Below, one piece after another: positions 41,816 through 50,841 of a stretch of 64,000 nt of DNA. Each line of letters begins with the position of its first letter. Positions within the stretch are counted from its first letter, which is position 1. The stretch comes from JANNNF01 sp040385825 (GTDB lineage Bacteria > Pseudomonadota > Alphaproteobacteria > Rhodobacterales > Rhodobacteraceae). Location of the stretch: NCBI GenBank assembly GCA_040385825.1, contig JAZKGQ010000018.1, positions 62,001 through 126,000 of the forward strand. The letters are read 5' to 3'. A program made the translations under genes and the position numbers. The notes under the pieces are model-generated. The model made no database searches. It was not told the origin of the DNA and saw only the letters and a program-made list of their open reading frames with translations.

Positions 41816-42052
41816 ATGGAAGGCGATATCGCAGAAATGGGCAAGTTCATCGGCGCAGGTCTTGCTGCGTTCGGTCTGGGCGGCGCTGGCATCGGCGTTG
41901 GTAACATTGTCGGGAACTTCCTGGCAGGTGCCCTGCGCAACCCGTCGGCGGCCCCCGGCCAGACGGCCAACCTGTTCGTCGGCATCGCGTTTGCCGAAGC
42001 ACTGGGCATCTTCTCGTTCCTGATCGCTCTGCTGTTGATGTTCGCAGTCTGA
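41816..42052 (+). CDS. atpE: F0F1 ATP synthase subunit c
   Basis: A 78-residue hairpin of two helices (10-38 and 52-77) forming the rotor ring. The first helix has the Gly pattern GAGIGVGNIVGNF, the loop RNPSAAPGQ and the ion-binding carboxylate E61 in GIAFAEALG. An AAGGAG precedes the ATG. Confidence 0.97.
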   Translation: MEGDIAEMGKFIGAGLAAFGLGGAGIGVGNIVGNFLAGALRNPSAAPGQTANLFVGIAFAEALGIFSFLIALLLMFAV

Positions 42053-42130
42053 TCCATCGGACCCGAAGTTTCGGTCGGGCAGGGCAACCTGTCCGGCCGG
42101 GTTCAAACGGTTCTGTAGGAGAACGGCGAC

Positions 42131-42682
42131 ATGGCAACTGACCCTCTTGCGGCTGAAACAGCCGGGGTTTGCATCAATGCGGCTGGCAACGCCATCGGCA
42201 TGCCACAGCTTTGTGCGGATTGGATTCCGAACCAGATTTTCTGGACACTGGTCACGCTTGTCGTGATCTATCTGGTGCTGTCGCGCATTGCCTTGCCGCG
42301 CATCGGGGCGGTTCTGGCCGAACGCAAGGGCACGATCGGCAACGATCTGGCTGCGGCCGAGGAACTGAAGCAAAAGGCGGTTGCGGCTGAAAAGTCGTTC
42401 AACGACGCCCTGGCTGCGGCGCGGATCGAGGCAGCCAAGATCGTGGCAGCGGCCAAGGCCGATATCCAGAAAGATCTGGATGCGGCAACACGGGCAGCCG
42501 AGGCGCAGATTGCGGCCAAGGCGGCGGAATCGGAAAAGACGATTGGCGAAATTCGCGCCGGGGCGGTCGAGGCGATCACCTCGGTTGCCAAGGACACCGC
42601 GAAAGAACTGGTTGCGGCCATGGGCGGGGCGGCGGATGCCCGGTCGATCACGGCAGCGATCACCGCGCGGATGAAAGGGTAA
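42131..42682 (+). CDS. atpX: F0F1 ATP synthase subunit b' (AtpX)
   Basis: A 183-residue stator subunit: a N-terminal segment, one membrane helix (about 34-54, IFWTLVTLVVIYLVLSRIAL) and a long Ala/Glu/Lys coiled coil to the C-terminus. Together with the following b subunit it forms the heterodimeric stator of photosynthetic and related alphaproteobacteria. A GTAGGAG precedes the ATG; a small CCGAA/TTCGG hairpin lies in the 78-bp gap after atpE. Confidence 0.94.
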   Translation: MATDPLAAETAGVCINAAGNAIGMPQLCADWIPNQIFWTLVTLVVIYLVLSRIALPRIGAVLAERKGTIGNDLAAAEELKQKAVAAEKSFNDALAAARIEAAKIVAAAKADIQKDLDAATRAAEAQIAAKAAESEKTIGEIRAGAVEAITSVAKDTAKELVAAMGGAADARSITAAITARMKG

Positions 42683-42686
42683 GAGC

Positions 42687-43241
42687 ATGAAATATCTTGC
42701 CATTCTTCTGACAATTGCGGCGTCGCCGGCCCTTGCGGCGACGGGCGCGTTCTTTTCGCTGCGCAACACCGATTTCGTGGTGCTGGTCGGCTTCCTCGTG
42801 TTCTGTGGCATTCTGGTCTATCTGAAAGTCCCGGCCAAGCTGACCGGTCTGCTGGATGCCCGTGCGGTGCAGATCAAGGCCGAGCTGGACGAGGCCCGCG
42901 CCCTGCGCGAAGAAGCCAAGGCCATTCTCGCCTCGTATGAGCGCAAGCAGAAAGATGTGGCGGCTCAGGCTGACCGCATCGTTGCCCAGGCGCGCGAAGA
43001 GGCGATGGCGGCTGCGGCACAGGCCAAGGCCGATCTGCAAACCGCGATGGCGCGCAAGCTGGCCTCGGCCACGGATCAGATCGCCTCGGCAGAGGCGTCG
43101 GCCATCCGTCAGGTGCGCGAGCAGGCGATTGCGGTGGCGGTTGCCGCTGCGGGCGATGTGCTGGCCAAGCAGATGACACCGGAAAGTGCGGCCTCGTCGA
43201 TCGACGCGGCCATTGCCCAGGTGGAAGCCCGCTTTCACTGA
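42687..43241 (+). CDS. atpF: F0F1 ATP synthase subunit b
   Basis: A 184-residue stator subunit with a hydrophobic N-terminal helix (3-16), a second helix (28-48, FVVLVGFLVFCGILVYLKV) and a long coiled coil. It begins 4 bp after atpX and ends the F0 operon. F1 genes (atpHAGDC) are not in this window, as is usual in alphaproteobacteria. Confidence 0.95.
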   Translation: MKYLAILLTIAASPALAATGAFFSLRNTDFVVLVGFLVFCGILVYLKVPAKLTGLLDARAVQIKAELDEARALREEAKAILASYERKQKDVAAQADRIVAQAREEAMAAAAQAKADLQTAMARKLASATDQIASAEASAIRQVREQAIAVAVAAAGDVLAKQMTPESAASSIDAAIAQVEARFH

Positions 43242-43260
43242 GCGGGTGTGACACAATCAA

Positions 43261-43289
43261 AAGGCCCGGCAGCGCTGCCGGGCCTTTTT
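43261..43289. terminator. Perfect bidirectional terminator between atpF and the GntR gene
   Basis: AAGGCCCGGCAGC and GCTGCCGGGCCTT form a 26-bp perfect palindrome (43261-43286), with T runs on the plus side (to 43289) and A runs on the other. It ends exactly one base before the stop codon of the convergent GntR-family gene. Confidence 0.9.
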
Positions 43290-44057
43290 CTATTTCGACT
43301 GTTCATGCCCATAGCGTTGCTGGGCCACGGCCTCGTTGCGGTCGGCGCGGATCTGGTCGGTCAGCGACCGTTCGACATAAGACATGTGCACTTCCACCGC
43401 CGCGCGGGCAGCCTGGGGATCGCGGGATTGCAGTCCGGCGTTGATGGCGCGGTGCTGGTCCAGCAACTGATCGCGGGTGATGCGGTTGCGGAACATCATC
43501 TGCCGATTGTAGAACACGCCTTCGCGCAGCAGATCATACATCGACCGCATCATGTGCAGCATCACCACATTATGGCTGGCCTCGATGATCGCCATGTGAA
43601 ATTCGGCGTCCAGCCGGGCTTCGTCGGTGGGGTCGCGTTTGGTGTGGGCGGCCTCCATCTTCTGAAAGATGGTGTCCACCACCTTCAGATCGGTGTCCGA
43701 CCCAAGCCGTGCCGCGCGGTCGGCGGCCAGCCCCTCCATGTCGCGGCGAAAGGCGATGTAGTCGAACACCGCCTCGTCATGGGTGGCAAACAGATGCACC
43801 AGCGCAGGCGAGAAGGCCGACCCCAGCACATCGGCCACAAAGATCCCCGCTCCCGGACGGCTGACCAGCAGACCCCGCTGTTCCAGTTCGGCCACCGCAT
43901 CGCGCAAGGACGGGCGCGAGACGCCAAGCCGTTCGGACAGGTCACGTTCTGACGGCAGGCGTTCGCCCGGCCGCAGGATGCCGCGCAGGATCAGTTGTTC
44001 GATCTGGCGCACCACAGAGTGCGAGAGCTTTTCGGTCTGGATTTTCAGAAACGGCAT
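43290..44057 (-). CDS. GntR-family regulator, FadR subfamily
   Basis: A 255-residue regulator. The winged helix-turn-helix (10-75, LPSERDLSERLGVSRPSLRDAVAELEQRGLL) is followed by an all-helical FCD effector domain (90-235) with the metal-type residues D and H in DAEFHMAIIEASHN. PdhR/LldR-like proteins of this group respond to pyruvate, lactate or similar acids; the effector here is unknown. The ATG at 44057 (MPFLKIQTEKLSHSVV) is preferred over a start 11 codons upstream. Confidence 0.88.
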   Translation of the reverse strand: MPFLKIQTEKLSHSVVRQIEQLILRGILRPGERLPSERDLSERLGVSRPSLRDAVAELEQRGLLVSRPGAGIFVADVLGSAFSPALVHLFATHDEAVFDYIAFRRDMEGLAADRAARLGSDTDLKVVDTIFQKMEAAHTKRDPTDEARLDAEFHMAIIEASHNVVMLHMMRSMYDLLREGVFYNRQMMFRNRITRDQLLDQHRAINAGLQSRDPQAARAAVEVHMSYVERSLTDQIRADRNEAVAQQRYGHEQSK

Positions 44058-44121
44058 CGCATCCCCCAATTGGTCAGAATCTATGACCACGGGGCCGCGA
44101 ACTCAACGAAAAAGCGGGCAG

Positions 44122-44153
44122 AAAAAAACGGACCGGGGGCATGGCCCGGCCCG
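44122..44153 (-). terminator. Terminator after the OmpA-family lipoprotein gene
   Basis: Read leftward, CGGGCCGGG and the matching CCCGGTCCG arms (one wobble) precede a run of seven T residues (A run 44122-44128 on the plus strand), 25 bp beyond the lipoprotein stop. Confidence 0.7.
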
Positions 44154-44178
44154 TTGATTTCTGACGCCAGAACCGATG

Positions 44179-44832
44179 TCAGTTCGGGCGGATGATGATT
44201 TCGACCCGGCGGTTCTGCGCCTTGCCTGCAGTGGTGGCGTTCGAGGCGATCGGCTGGCTTTCGCCGCGGCCATAGGCCGCGATGCGCCCGCCTGGAACGC
44301 CGGAATTGATTAGGATGCCCGCAACAGACGAGGCCCGGCGCTGCGACAGATCCTGGTTGTAGGATTCGGCCCCGGTGTCGTCGGTGTGGCCGATCACTTC
44401 GATCTGGCTGTTGGGGTATTTCAGCAGGCTGGAGGCCACAGCGCGGATGTCATTGGTCAGATCCGGGCGCAGGCTGGCGCTGTCGACCGCGAACAGCAGG
44501 TCTTGCGGCATGTTGACTGTCAGGTAAGACCCGTTGTTGGTGACCGAGATGTTGGGGTTGTTGATCGACCCGCGCAGCTCTGCCGCCTGCTGGTCCAGCG
44601 TGGCCCCGACAGCACCGCCGATGGCCGCACCGATGCCCGCACCGACCACGGTTTTCAGCAGCTTGTCATCGCCGTTCGAGGTGGCCCCGGCAGCCGCGCC
44701 CAACAGGCCGCCGATCACGGCGCCGTTGCGGGTGCGGGCGTTCGGGTCGCCATTGTAGGCGTTCGGGTCGACGCAGGCGGTCAGGGTCAGCGCCGAGAGG
44801 CCTGCCAGAAGGAACGAGGACTTGAGGATCAT
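44179..44832 (-). CDS. OmpA-family peptidoglycan-binding lipoprotein, YiaD-like
   Basis: A 217-residue outer-membrane lipoprotein. The signal peptide ends at LTAC (C20). A glycine-zipper stretch (about 38-76, GLLGAAAGATSNG; GAGIGAAIGGAVGA) is followed by the OmpA C-terminal domain (105-217), whose peptidoglycan-binding motif is VIGHTDDTGAESYNQDLSQRRA. It probably anchors the outer membrane to the cell wall. Confidence 0.92.
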   Translation of the reverse strand: MILKSSFLLAGLSALTLTACVDPNAYNGDPNARTRNGAVIGGLLGAAAGATSNGDDKLLKTVVGAGIGAAIGGAVGATLDQQAAELRGSINNPNISVTNNGSYLTVNMPQDLLFAVDSASLRPDLTNDIRAVASSLLKYPNSQIEVIGHTDDTGAESYNQDLSQRRASSVAGILINSGVPGGRIAAYGRGESQPIASNATTAGKAQNRRVEIIIRPN

Positions 44833-44982
44833 GTGTGTCGCCTTGACTGTGTTGTGGCCAATGTGCCGGTTTGGACGTGTGCCATTTGGACGAAAGATTA
44901 CGCCCCTTCTTTACACCAACGCTTGGCCGACTGAACCGGTTCCCACGCCTGAAGGCGATTTTCCGCGCAAATGTGATACGCC

Positions 44983-45819
44983 TCAGGCATCGCGCCGGGC
45001 GGATTCCCAGGCCAGAATGGCGCGCTTGGCGGGCAGGCCCCAGTGATAGCCCCCAAGGCCCCCGTCCCGGCGGATCGCCCGGTGGCACGGGATCAGAAAA
45101 CTGATCGGGTTGCGCCCCACGGCGCTGCCGACGGCGCGCTGCGCGGACGGATGGCCCACCGCCCCCGCGATTTCGCTGTAGGTGGTGACGTGGCCCGACG
45201 GGATGCGCAACAGGGCCTCCCACACCTTGATCTGGAAGGGCGCGCCGATCAGGTACAGCGGCGTTCTGGCCGGGCTGTTGCCAAAGGCCTGCGCCACCCA
45301 AGGGCGCAAGGCGGCCTCGTCCTGCACATAGCTGGCGCGGGGCCAGCGGGATTGCAGATCCTGCATCGCCCCGGCCTCGGTCATCTCGCCCAGAAAGCCC
45401 AGACCGCAGATGCCTTTGGCCGTGCCCATCACCAGCGCCGGGCCAAAGGGGCTGTCGAACCACCCCCACAGGATCGTCAGCCCCGCCCCGCCGCGGGCAT
45501 AGTCGCCGGGGCTCATGGCCTCCCATGTCAGGAACAGATCGTGCAGGCGGCCGCTGCCGGACAGGCCGGTTTCCAGTGCGGTGTCCAGCACGGTAAAGCG
45601 GTCTGCCAGCAGGCGGCGGGCGTGATCCAGCGTCAGATATTGCTGGTATTTCTTGGGACTGACCCCCACCCATTGCGAAAAGGTGCGCTGAAAATGGGCG
45701 GTGGACATTCCCATCCGGGCGGCCAGATCGTCCAGCGTCAGTTGCGTCGGGGCGGCGTCCAGAATTTTCAGGGCGCGGCCGATGACGGCATAATGATAGC
45801 TGGGCGACTGGTCGGTCAT
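44983..45819 (-). CDS. Ada-like bifunctional AraC regulator / methylated-DNA-cysteine methyltransferase
   Basis: A 278-residue protein joining an AraC-type DNA-binding domain (about 25-105, LDDLAARMGMSTAHFQRTFSQW) to an O6-methylguanine-DNA methyltransferase domain (about 185-275) with the suicidal Cys in IPCHRAIR. The N-terminal zinc-binding domain of full Ada (phosphotriester repair) is absent. It is a short Ada variant for alkylation repair. The ATG at 45819 is used; it diverges from nth. Confidence 0.9.
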   Translation of the reverse strand: MTDQSPSYHYAVIGRALKILDAAPTQLTLDDLAARMGMSTAHFQRTFSQWVGVSPKKYQQYLTLDHARRLLADRFTVLDTALETGLSGSGRLHDLFLTWEAMSPGDYARGGAGLTILWGWFDSPFGPALVMGTAKGICGLGFLGEMTEAGAMQDLQSRWPRASYVQDEAALRPWVAQAFGNSPARTPLYLIGAPFQIKVWEALLRIPSGHVTTYSEIAGAVGHPSAQRAVGSAVGRNPISFLIPCHRAIRRDGGLGGYHWGLPAKRAILAWESARRDA

Positions 45820-45915
45820 GGCGATCTCCTTGACCCGACCATAAGGCGCAGAGGCTGACGGCGCGACCCGTTTCCTGCGCTTGCGATGCGGGTGGGATTG
45901 TGCTGCAACTGACCC

Positions 45916-46560
45916 ATGGCCAAGCAACTGAATTACCACGCGATGCACGCGATCTTCTCCCGCTTTCGCGAAGGTGAGGCCGAGCCTTTGGGCGAGCTGG
46001 ACCATGTGAATGCCTTTACCCTGGTGGTCGCAGTGGCCCTGTCGGCGCAGGCCACCGATGTCAGCGTCAACAAGGCCACCCGCGCGCTGTTCCCCCTTGC
46101 CGACACGCCGGAAAAGATGCTGGCCCTGGGCGAGGAGGCGTTGATCGGCCATATCCGCACGATTGGATTGTTCCGCACCAAGGCGAAGAACGTCATCAAG
46201 CTGAGCCGGATTCTGGTCGAGGAGTATGGCGGGGTGGTGCCCTCCAGCCGGGCGGCGCTGCAATCGCTGCCGGGGGTGGGGCGCAAGACCGCGAATGTGG
46301 TGCTGAACATGTGGTTCGGCCAGCCCTCGCAGGCGGTGGACACCCATATCTTTCGGCTGGGCAACAGGTCAGGGATCGCACCCGGCAAAGACGAGGTGGC
46401 GGTGGAACGCGCCATCGAAGACCATGTTCCGGCAGAATTTCAGCGCCACGCGCATCACTGGCTAATCCTGCACGGGCGGTATATCTGCATCGCGCGCAAA
46501 CCCAAATGCGGCATCTGCCCGATCACGGAATGGTGCCAGTTCGAGGAAAAGACCGAATGA
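45916..46560 (+). CDS. nth: Endonuclease III
   Basis: A 214-residue base-excision DNA glycosylase/AP lyase that removes oxidised pyrimidines. The helix-hairpin-helix LPGVGRKTANVV has the catalytic K124, the essential Asp is D142 in AVDTHIFRL, and the [4Fe-4S] cluster ligands are C191, C198, C201 and C207. The stop overlaps the kinase gene (ATGA). Pairing with the divergent Ada-like repair gene makes a small DNA-repair neighbourhood. Confidence 0.96.
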   Translation: MAKQLNYHAMHAIFSRFREGEAEPLGELDHVNAFTLVVAVALSAQATDVSVNKATRALFPLADTPEKMLALGEEALIGHIRTIGLFRTKAKNVIKLSRILVEEYGGVVPSSRAALQSLPGVGRKTANVVLNMWFGQPSQAVDTHIFRLGNRSGIAPGKDEVAVERAIEDHVPAEFQRHAHHWLILHGRYICIARKPKCGICPITEWCQFEEKTE

Positions 46561-47540
46561 AATCCTATCAGGTTGTCGGCATCGGCAATGCCATCGTTGA
46601 TGTGTTCACCACCGCCACCGACAGCTTCATCGAGCTGATGGGAATTGAAAAAGGCATCATGCAACTGGTCGAACGCGAACGCGGCGAGGTGCTGTACGGC
46701 GCGATGAAAGACCGGGTGCAGGCGCCGGGCGGGTCGGTCGCCAACAGTCTGGCGGGGCTTGGCAATCTGGGCCTGTCCACCGCCTTCATCGGCCGGGTGC
46801 ATGATGATGCCCTGGGGCGGTTCTACGCGCAGTCTATGGCGACAAACGGCACCGATTTTGTCAATGCGCCGGTGCCGGGCGGGGAACTGCCGACCTCGCG
46901 GTCGATGATTTTCGTATCGCCCGATGGCGAGCGGTCGATGAACACCTATCTGGGGATTTCGTCCGAACTCGGGCCGCAGGACGTGTCGGATGATGTGGCG
47001 GGGCAGGCCGAGATCCTGTTTCTGGAAGGCTATCTTTACGACAAGCCCAAGGGCAAGCAGGCCTTTGAACGGGCGGTCACGCTGTGCCATGCGGCGGGGG
47101 GGCAGGCCGGGATCGCCCTGTCGGACCCGTTCTGCGTGGACCGGCACCGGGGCGATTTCCGCCGTCTGGTCAAGACCCTGGATTATGTGATCGGCAACGA
47201 ACATGAATGGTGTTCGCTGTATCAGACCGATCTGGACGCGGCTTTGAGGTTGGCGGTGGCGGATGCGGGGCTGGTGGTCTGCACCCGGTCGGGCGACGAG
47301 GTGATCGTGGCGCGCGGGGCTGACCGTGCCGTGGTGCCGGTGCGGCGCGTGGTGCCGGTGGATGCCACCGGGGCAGGCGACCAGTTCGCCGCAGGCTTTC
47401 TCTATGGCATGGCGACCGGTCAGGCGCTGGAGGTGTGCGGCCGCATGGGCTGTGCGGCGGCGGCCGAGGTGATCAGCCATTTCGGCGCACGCCCCGAGGC
47501 CGATCTGAAGGCGCTGTTCCGGGCGCAGGGGTTGATCTGA
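46557..47540 (+). CDS. PfkB-family carbohydrate kinase, adenosine kinase-like
   Basis: A 327-residue ribokinase-fold enzyme. The N-terminal GIGNAIVDVF (8-17), the GGSVANSLAGLGNLG motif (about 59-73) and the PfkB signature DATGAGDQFAAGFLYG (D269 to G284, catalytic Asp D275) are clear. Such proteins in Rhodobacteraceae are commonly called adenosine kinase, but fructokinase or ribokinase activity cannot be excluded. It is coupled to nth by ATGA. Confidence 0.88.
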   Translation: MKSYQVVGIGNAIVDVFTTATDSFIELMGIEKGIMQLVERERGEVLYGAMKDRVQAPGGSVANSLAGLGNLGLSTAFIGRVHDDALGRFYAQSMATNGTDFVNAPVPGGELPTSRSMIFVSPDGERSMNTYLGISSELGPQDVSDDVAGQAEILFLEGYLYDKPKGKQAFERAVTLCHAAGGQAGIALSDPFCVDRHRGDFRRLVKTLDYVIGNEHEWCSLYQTDLDAALRLAVADAGLVVCTRSGDEVIVARGADRAVVPVRRVVPVDATGAGDQFAAGFLYGMATGQALEVCGRMGCAAAAEVISHFGARPEADLKALFRAQGLI

Positions 47541-47550
47541 CCCGGCAGTC

Positions 47551-47587
47551 CCCGGCCTGCGCCCCTCGACAAGGGGCGCTGGCCGGG
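47551..47587. terminator. Long hairpin between convergent kinase and sulfotransferase genes
   Basis: CCCGGCC-T-GCGCCCCT (47551-47566) pairs with AGGGGCGC-T-GGCCGGG (47572-47587) around CGACA, with one T-T mismatch. There is no T run, so it would be a weak or factor-dependent bidirectional terminator. Confidence 0.55.
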
Positions 47588-47597
47588 CGACTGAAGA

Positions 47598-48416
47598 TCA
47601 ATCCCCCAGCTTGGCGTGGACTTCATCCAGATCAACCTCGGACAGCGGCATCTTGTTGGCCGGATTGTCGAAGTCATATTTGAAAAGCTGGAAGTCGCGC
47701 TTGTAGATTTCCCACACCAGATGGCGCGACAGATCGTCGAAATAATCCTCCACCGGGTGGGCGCGGGCCGGGCCATGGCCTTCGCTTTCGTTGAAGCGCG
47801 GGATTTTCTTCAGGTCGACCTTGTGCTTGACGGTGATGTTGTCCAGCACGGTCTGCATTCCGTCATTGAACCGCTCGGTGAAGAAGATGTGGTCATAGCG
47901 GCCCCCGTTCACGATGAAGGTCGACACATGCCCCGCCATGGCCGACCAGTGAATGTCCGGCTCCATCGGTTTCTTGAAGCGGATGGTGTCACGCGCGAAC
48001 AGCAGGAACCGGCGGAAGCTGGCGATCTGGTCGAACTCCTGCTTGCCGTCGTCGCCGCCGACCTCGATCCCGTATTTCTGGGTCAGCAGCGGCACCAGAT
48101 TGCCGCGATAGCGTTTGCCGTTGCGCTGAATGCCGCAGATCTTGTCGAAGAACGAGCTGAGGATGCGGGTGTAGGGATTGCGCACGCAGGTAAAGGCATA
48201 GGACTTGTGGCCCTTGACGTTCTTCTCGATCAGCGGCTGGCTGGCCTCTTGCGCCCATTTGTGCAGGCCTGTGGTGCTGTCATGGATGTCGCCGTCAAAG
48301 AACCGGCCCTGATCGGAATAATACATGATCTGCCCGATGGTCGAGCAGGCACATTTCGGCACCACGCGGTAGACCACGCTTTCCGATTCCGTCATCCATG
48401 TGCCGGGAAACCCCAT
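47598..48416 (-). CDS. Sulfotransferase family 2 protein
   Basis: A 272-residue (from ATG 48416) PAPS-dependent carbohydrate sulfotransferase-like protein. The 5'-phosphosulfate loop VVPKCACSTIGQIMYYSD (near residue 18) and the 3'-phosphate motif FTCVRNPYTRILSSFFDK (near 75) are intact. A TTG start at 48476 would add 20 residues; ATG 48416 has a GAGGG nearby. It is divergent from a GT14-type glycosyltransferase, so both may decorate a surface polysaccharide. The acceptor is unknown. Confidence 0.85.
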   Translation of the reverse strand: MGFPGTWMTESESVVYRVVPKCACSTIGQIMYYSDQGRFFDGDIHDSTTGLHKWAQEASQPLIEKNVKGHKSYAFTCVRNPYTRILSSFFDKICGIQRNGKRYRGNLVPLLTQKYGIEVGGDDGKQEFDQIASFRRFLLFARDTIRFKKPMEPDIHWSAMAGHVSTFIVNGGRYDHIFFTERFNDGMQTVLDNITVKHKVDLKKIPRFNESEGHGPARAHPVEDYFDDLSRHLVWEIYKRDFQLFKYDFDNPANKMPLSEVDLDEVHAKLGD

Positions 48417-48561
48417 ATCCACCACCCTCTGCCCTGACCGGGCCTGTTTTTCTGCCTGTATGTCGCCTAATGTCAAAAAAGCAAACTAACTCTGTCTTTT
48501 CAATGAGTGATAAAGCACTTTATGGAAACAATGCGACAGTATAGCAGGCCGACCCCGACGC

Positions 48562-50139
48562 ATGGCGAAAATAGCCTACATCCTTTTGTGCCACAAAGAC
48601 CCGGACGGGATCATCGCCCAGGCCGAACGGCTGACGGCGGGCGGTGACTTCATCGCCATTCACTTCGACGCGCGATCCCCGCAGAAGGATTTCGACCGTA
48701 TCCGCACGGCGCTGGACAAGAACCCTTCGGTGGCCTTCGCGGCGCGGCGGGTGAAATGCGGCTGGGGCGGGTGGAGCCTGGTGGACGCGACGCTGCTGGC
48801 GGTGCGGGCGGCGGTCGACAGGTTTGAACGGGCCACGCATTTCTACATGCTGTCGGGCGACTGCATGCCGATCAAGACGGCGGAATATGCCCATTCGTTT
48901 CTGGACCGTGACGATGTGGATTACATCGAAAGCGTGGATTTCTTCAACTCGGACTGGATCAAGACCGGCATCAAGGAAGAACGGCTGATCTATCGCCACT
49001 GGTTCAATGAACGCACCCACAAGACCTGGTTCTACCGGTCGATGCACTGGCAGAAAAAGCTGGGGCTGGCGCGCAAGGTGCCCGAGGACATTCACATGCA
49101 GATCGGCAGCCAGTGGTGGTGCCTGCGCCGCCGCACGATCGAATCGCTGTTGAGGTTCTGCAAGGATCGCCGCGATGTGATGCGGTTTTTCCGCACCACA
49201 TGGATCCCTGACGAGACGTTCTTTCAGACCATCGTGCGCCATCTGGTGCCCGAACATGAAATCCGCACCCGCACGCTGACATTCCTGATGTTCACCGACT
49301 ATGGCATGCCGGTCAATTTCTACAACGATCACTATGACCTGCTGCTGTCGCAGGACTATCTGTTCGCCCGCAAGATCAGCCCGGATGCGACCGACCTGAA
49401 AGACCGGCTGGGTCGCCTTTACGCGGCCAGGGGCGTGCGGTTCGGCATCTCGAACGAAGGGCGCAGCCTGTTCACCTTTCTGACCGGGCGGGGCCGGATC
49501 GGCCGCCGCTTTGCCCCCCGGTTCTGGGAAACCGAAAGCACTCTGGGCCGCGAGCGCACGCTGATGATGGTGACCTGCAAGAAGTGGCATGTCGCCAAGC
49601 GGCTGGTCGACCGGGTCCGCACGGTGACGAACCTGCCGGCCATCGACTATCTGTTCAACGAGGCATCGACCCCGCTGCCCGACCTTGGCGGCATCCAGAC
49701 CACGCTGGAAAAACGCACCCGGCATCGCCGGGCGCTGGTGCGCATGTTGTTCGATTACTGGCAGACCGATCAGTTAATCTTCTGCATCGACCCGGCAAAC
49801 ACCGAACTGATGTTGGATTTCTACAATGACAAGGCCACGGTCAAGCTGCTGGAGATCGAGTGTGACTTTACCGATGACTACCTGATCGGCCATGCAAAAC
49901 GGGTGGGTCTGGCGGGGGAACGCACGCCGCAGGAAACCATCGACCGCCTGCTGCCGACCATCCGCTATGACGTGCGGTTTGAATCTGACCGCATCCGCGA
50001 CCTCGGGATCTCCGGCTTTCACCGCATCCGGCAGGCGGGCACGGTGGATGAAAACACCCTGCCGCTGGCCGAGTTTCTTGATATTCCGGTCGACAAGGCC
50101 CGCGAGATCGCGGCGACCGAATACCTGTTTGTGGATTGA
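48562..50139 (+). CDS. Core-2/I-branching (GT14) glycosyltransferase with DUF5928-like C-terminal domain
   Basis: A 525-residue protein. Residues 1-280 resemble beta-1,6-N-acetylglucosaminyltransferases (AYILLCHKDPD near 5-15; FYMLSGDCMPIK near 94; GSQWWCLRRRTIE near 186; PDETFFQTI near 217). Residues 300-525 appear to be the family I remember as DUF5928 in Rhodobacteraceae (recollection, not verified). The 85-bp AT-rich divergent gap holds an ATAAAGCACTTTAT palindrome (48510-48523), a possible shared operator. It may branch a cell-surface polysaccharide that the neighbouring sulfotransferase modifies. Confidence 0.78.
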   Translation: MAKIAYILLCHKDPDGIIAQAERLTAGGDFIAIHFDARSPQKDFDRIRTALDKNPSVAFAARRVKCGWGGWSLVDATLLAVRAAVDRFERATHFYMLSGDCMPIKTAEYAHSFLDRDDVDYIESVDFFNSDWIKTGIKEERLIYRHWFNERTHKTWFYRSMHWQKKLGLARKVPEDIHMQIGSQWWCLRRRTIESLLRFCKDRRDVMRFFRTTWIPDETFFQTIVRHLVPEHEIRTRTLTFLMFTDYGMPVNFYNDHYDLLLSQDYLFARKISPDATDLKDRLGRLYAARGVRFGISNEGRSLFTFLTGRGRIGRRFAPRFWETESTLGRERTLMMVTCKKWHVAKRLVDRVRTVTNLPAIDYLFNEASTPLPDLGGIQTTLEKRTRHRRALVRMLFDYWQTDQLIFCIDPANTELMLDFYNDKATVKLLEIECDFTDDYLIGHAKRVGLAGERTPQETIDRLLPTIRYDVRFESDRIRDLGISGFHRIRQAGTVDENTLPLAEFLDIPVDKAREIAATEYLFVD

Positions 50140-50158
50140 CCCTCAGTCTGGACCCATC

Positions 50159-50524
50159 ATGCCCTATCCCTATGACCCGCAGAACATTTTCGCCCGCATC
50201 CTGCGCGGTGAGATTCCGAACAAGACGGTGCTGGAAACCCCGCACAGCCTTGCGTTTCACGACATTGCCCCGCAGGCTCCGGTGCATGTGCTGGTGATCC
50301 CCAAGGGGGCCTATGCCACGTTCGACCATTTCGCAGCCGAAGCCACCGCCGAGGAGCTGGTCGATTTCCACCGCGCCTGTGCCGAGGTGTGCCGCATGGT
50401 CGGCGTCGCCCCCGGCGAGGGCTACCGCGCCATCACCAATGCCGGCGCGCATGGCATGCAGGACGTGCCGCATTACCATCTGCACATTCTGGGCGGGCGG
50501 GTGCTGGGGCGGCTGGTCGGATAG
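50159..50524 (+). CDS. HIT-family nucleotide hydrolase/transferase
   Basis: A 121-residue histidine-triad protein of the Hint branch, which hydrolyses AMP-lysine and similar phosphoramidates. The N-terminal IFARILRGEIPNKTV (10-24), HVLVIPKGAY (43-52) and the triad H105-Y-H107-L-H109 are diagnostic. It starts 19 bp after the glycosyltransferase and may be cotranscribed with it. Confidence 0.93.
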   Translation: MPYPYDPQNIFARILRGEIPNKTVLETPHSLAFHDIAPQAPVHVLVIPKGAYATFDHFAAEATAEELVDFHRACAEVCRMVGVAPGEGYRAITNAGAHGMQDVPHYHLHILGGRVLGRLVG

Positions 50525-50606
50525 GGCGTGCCGGGGACGGCTCCGGGGGGATGTTGCAGTTGCAGCATGAATGGATCATCCTGCACGCATCAGCAAAGGA
50601 CAGCCC

Positions 50607-50831
50607 ATGATCCCCGCCCGTTTCGCGCCCGTCGTCTTTGGTTTCATCCTGTCGGGGCTGATGTCCTGCATGGTGTCAGGCATCGCCACGCTGCGGGCCT
50701 TGGGGCTTAATCCGGGGTTTTTCGGGGAATGGATGGGATCCTGGGCCACCTCCTGGGCGGTGGCCTTTCCGGTCGTGCTGGTCGTGGCCCCCTTTACCCG
50801 CCGCGTCGTGACCCGGCTGGTGCGGGCCTGA
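50607..50831 (+). CDS. DUF2798 small membrane protein
   Basis: A 74-residue protein with two hydrophobic helices (5-28 and 44-63). The pattern MSCMVSGIATLRALG and FFGEWMGSWATSWAVAFPVVLVVAPFTRRV matches DUF2798. Its function is unknown. Its stop is 10 bp from the stop of convergent polA. Confidence 0.85.
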   Translation: MIPARFAPVVFGFILSGLMSCMVSGIATLRALGLNPGFFGEWMGSWATSWAVAFPVVLVVAPFTRRVVTRLVRA

Positions 50832-50841
50832 TCGGCACGGG

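Noticed and set aside
40760..42811. Long open frame opposite the atpI-atpF genes
   Set aside because: Covers five ATP synthase genes whose frames are certain.
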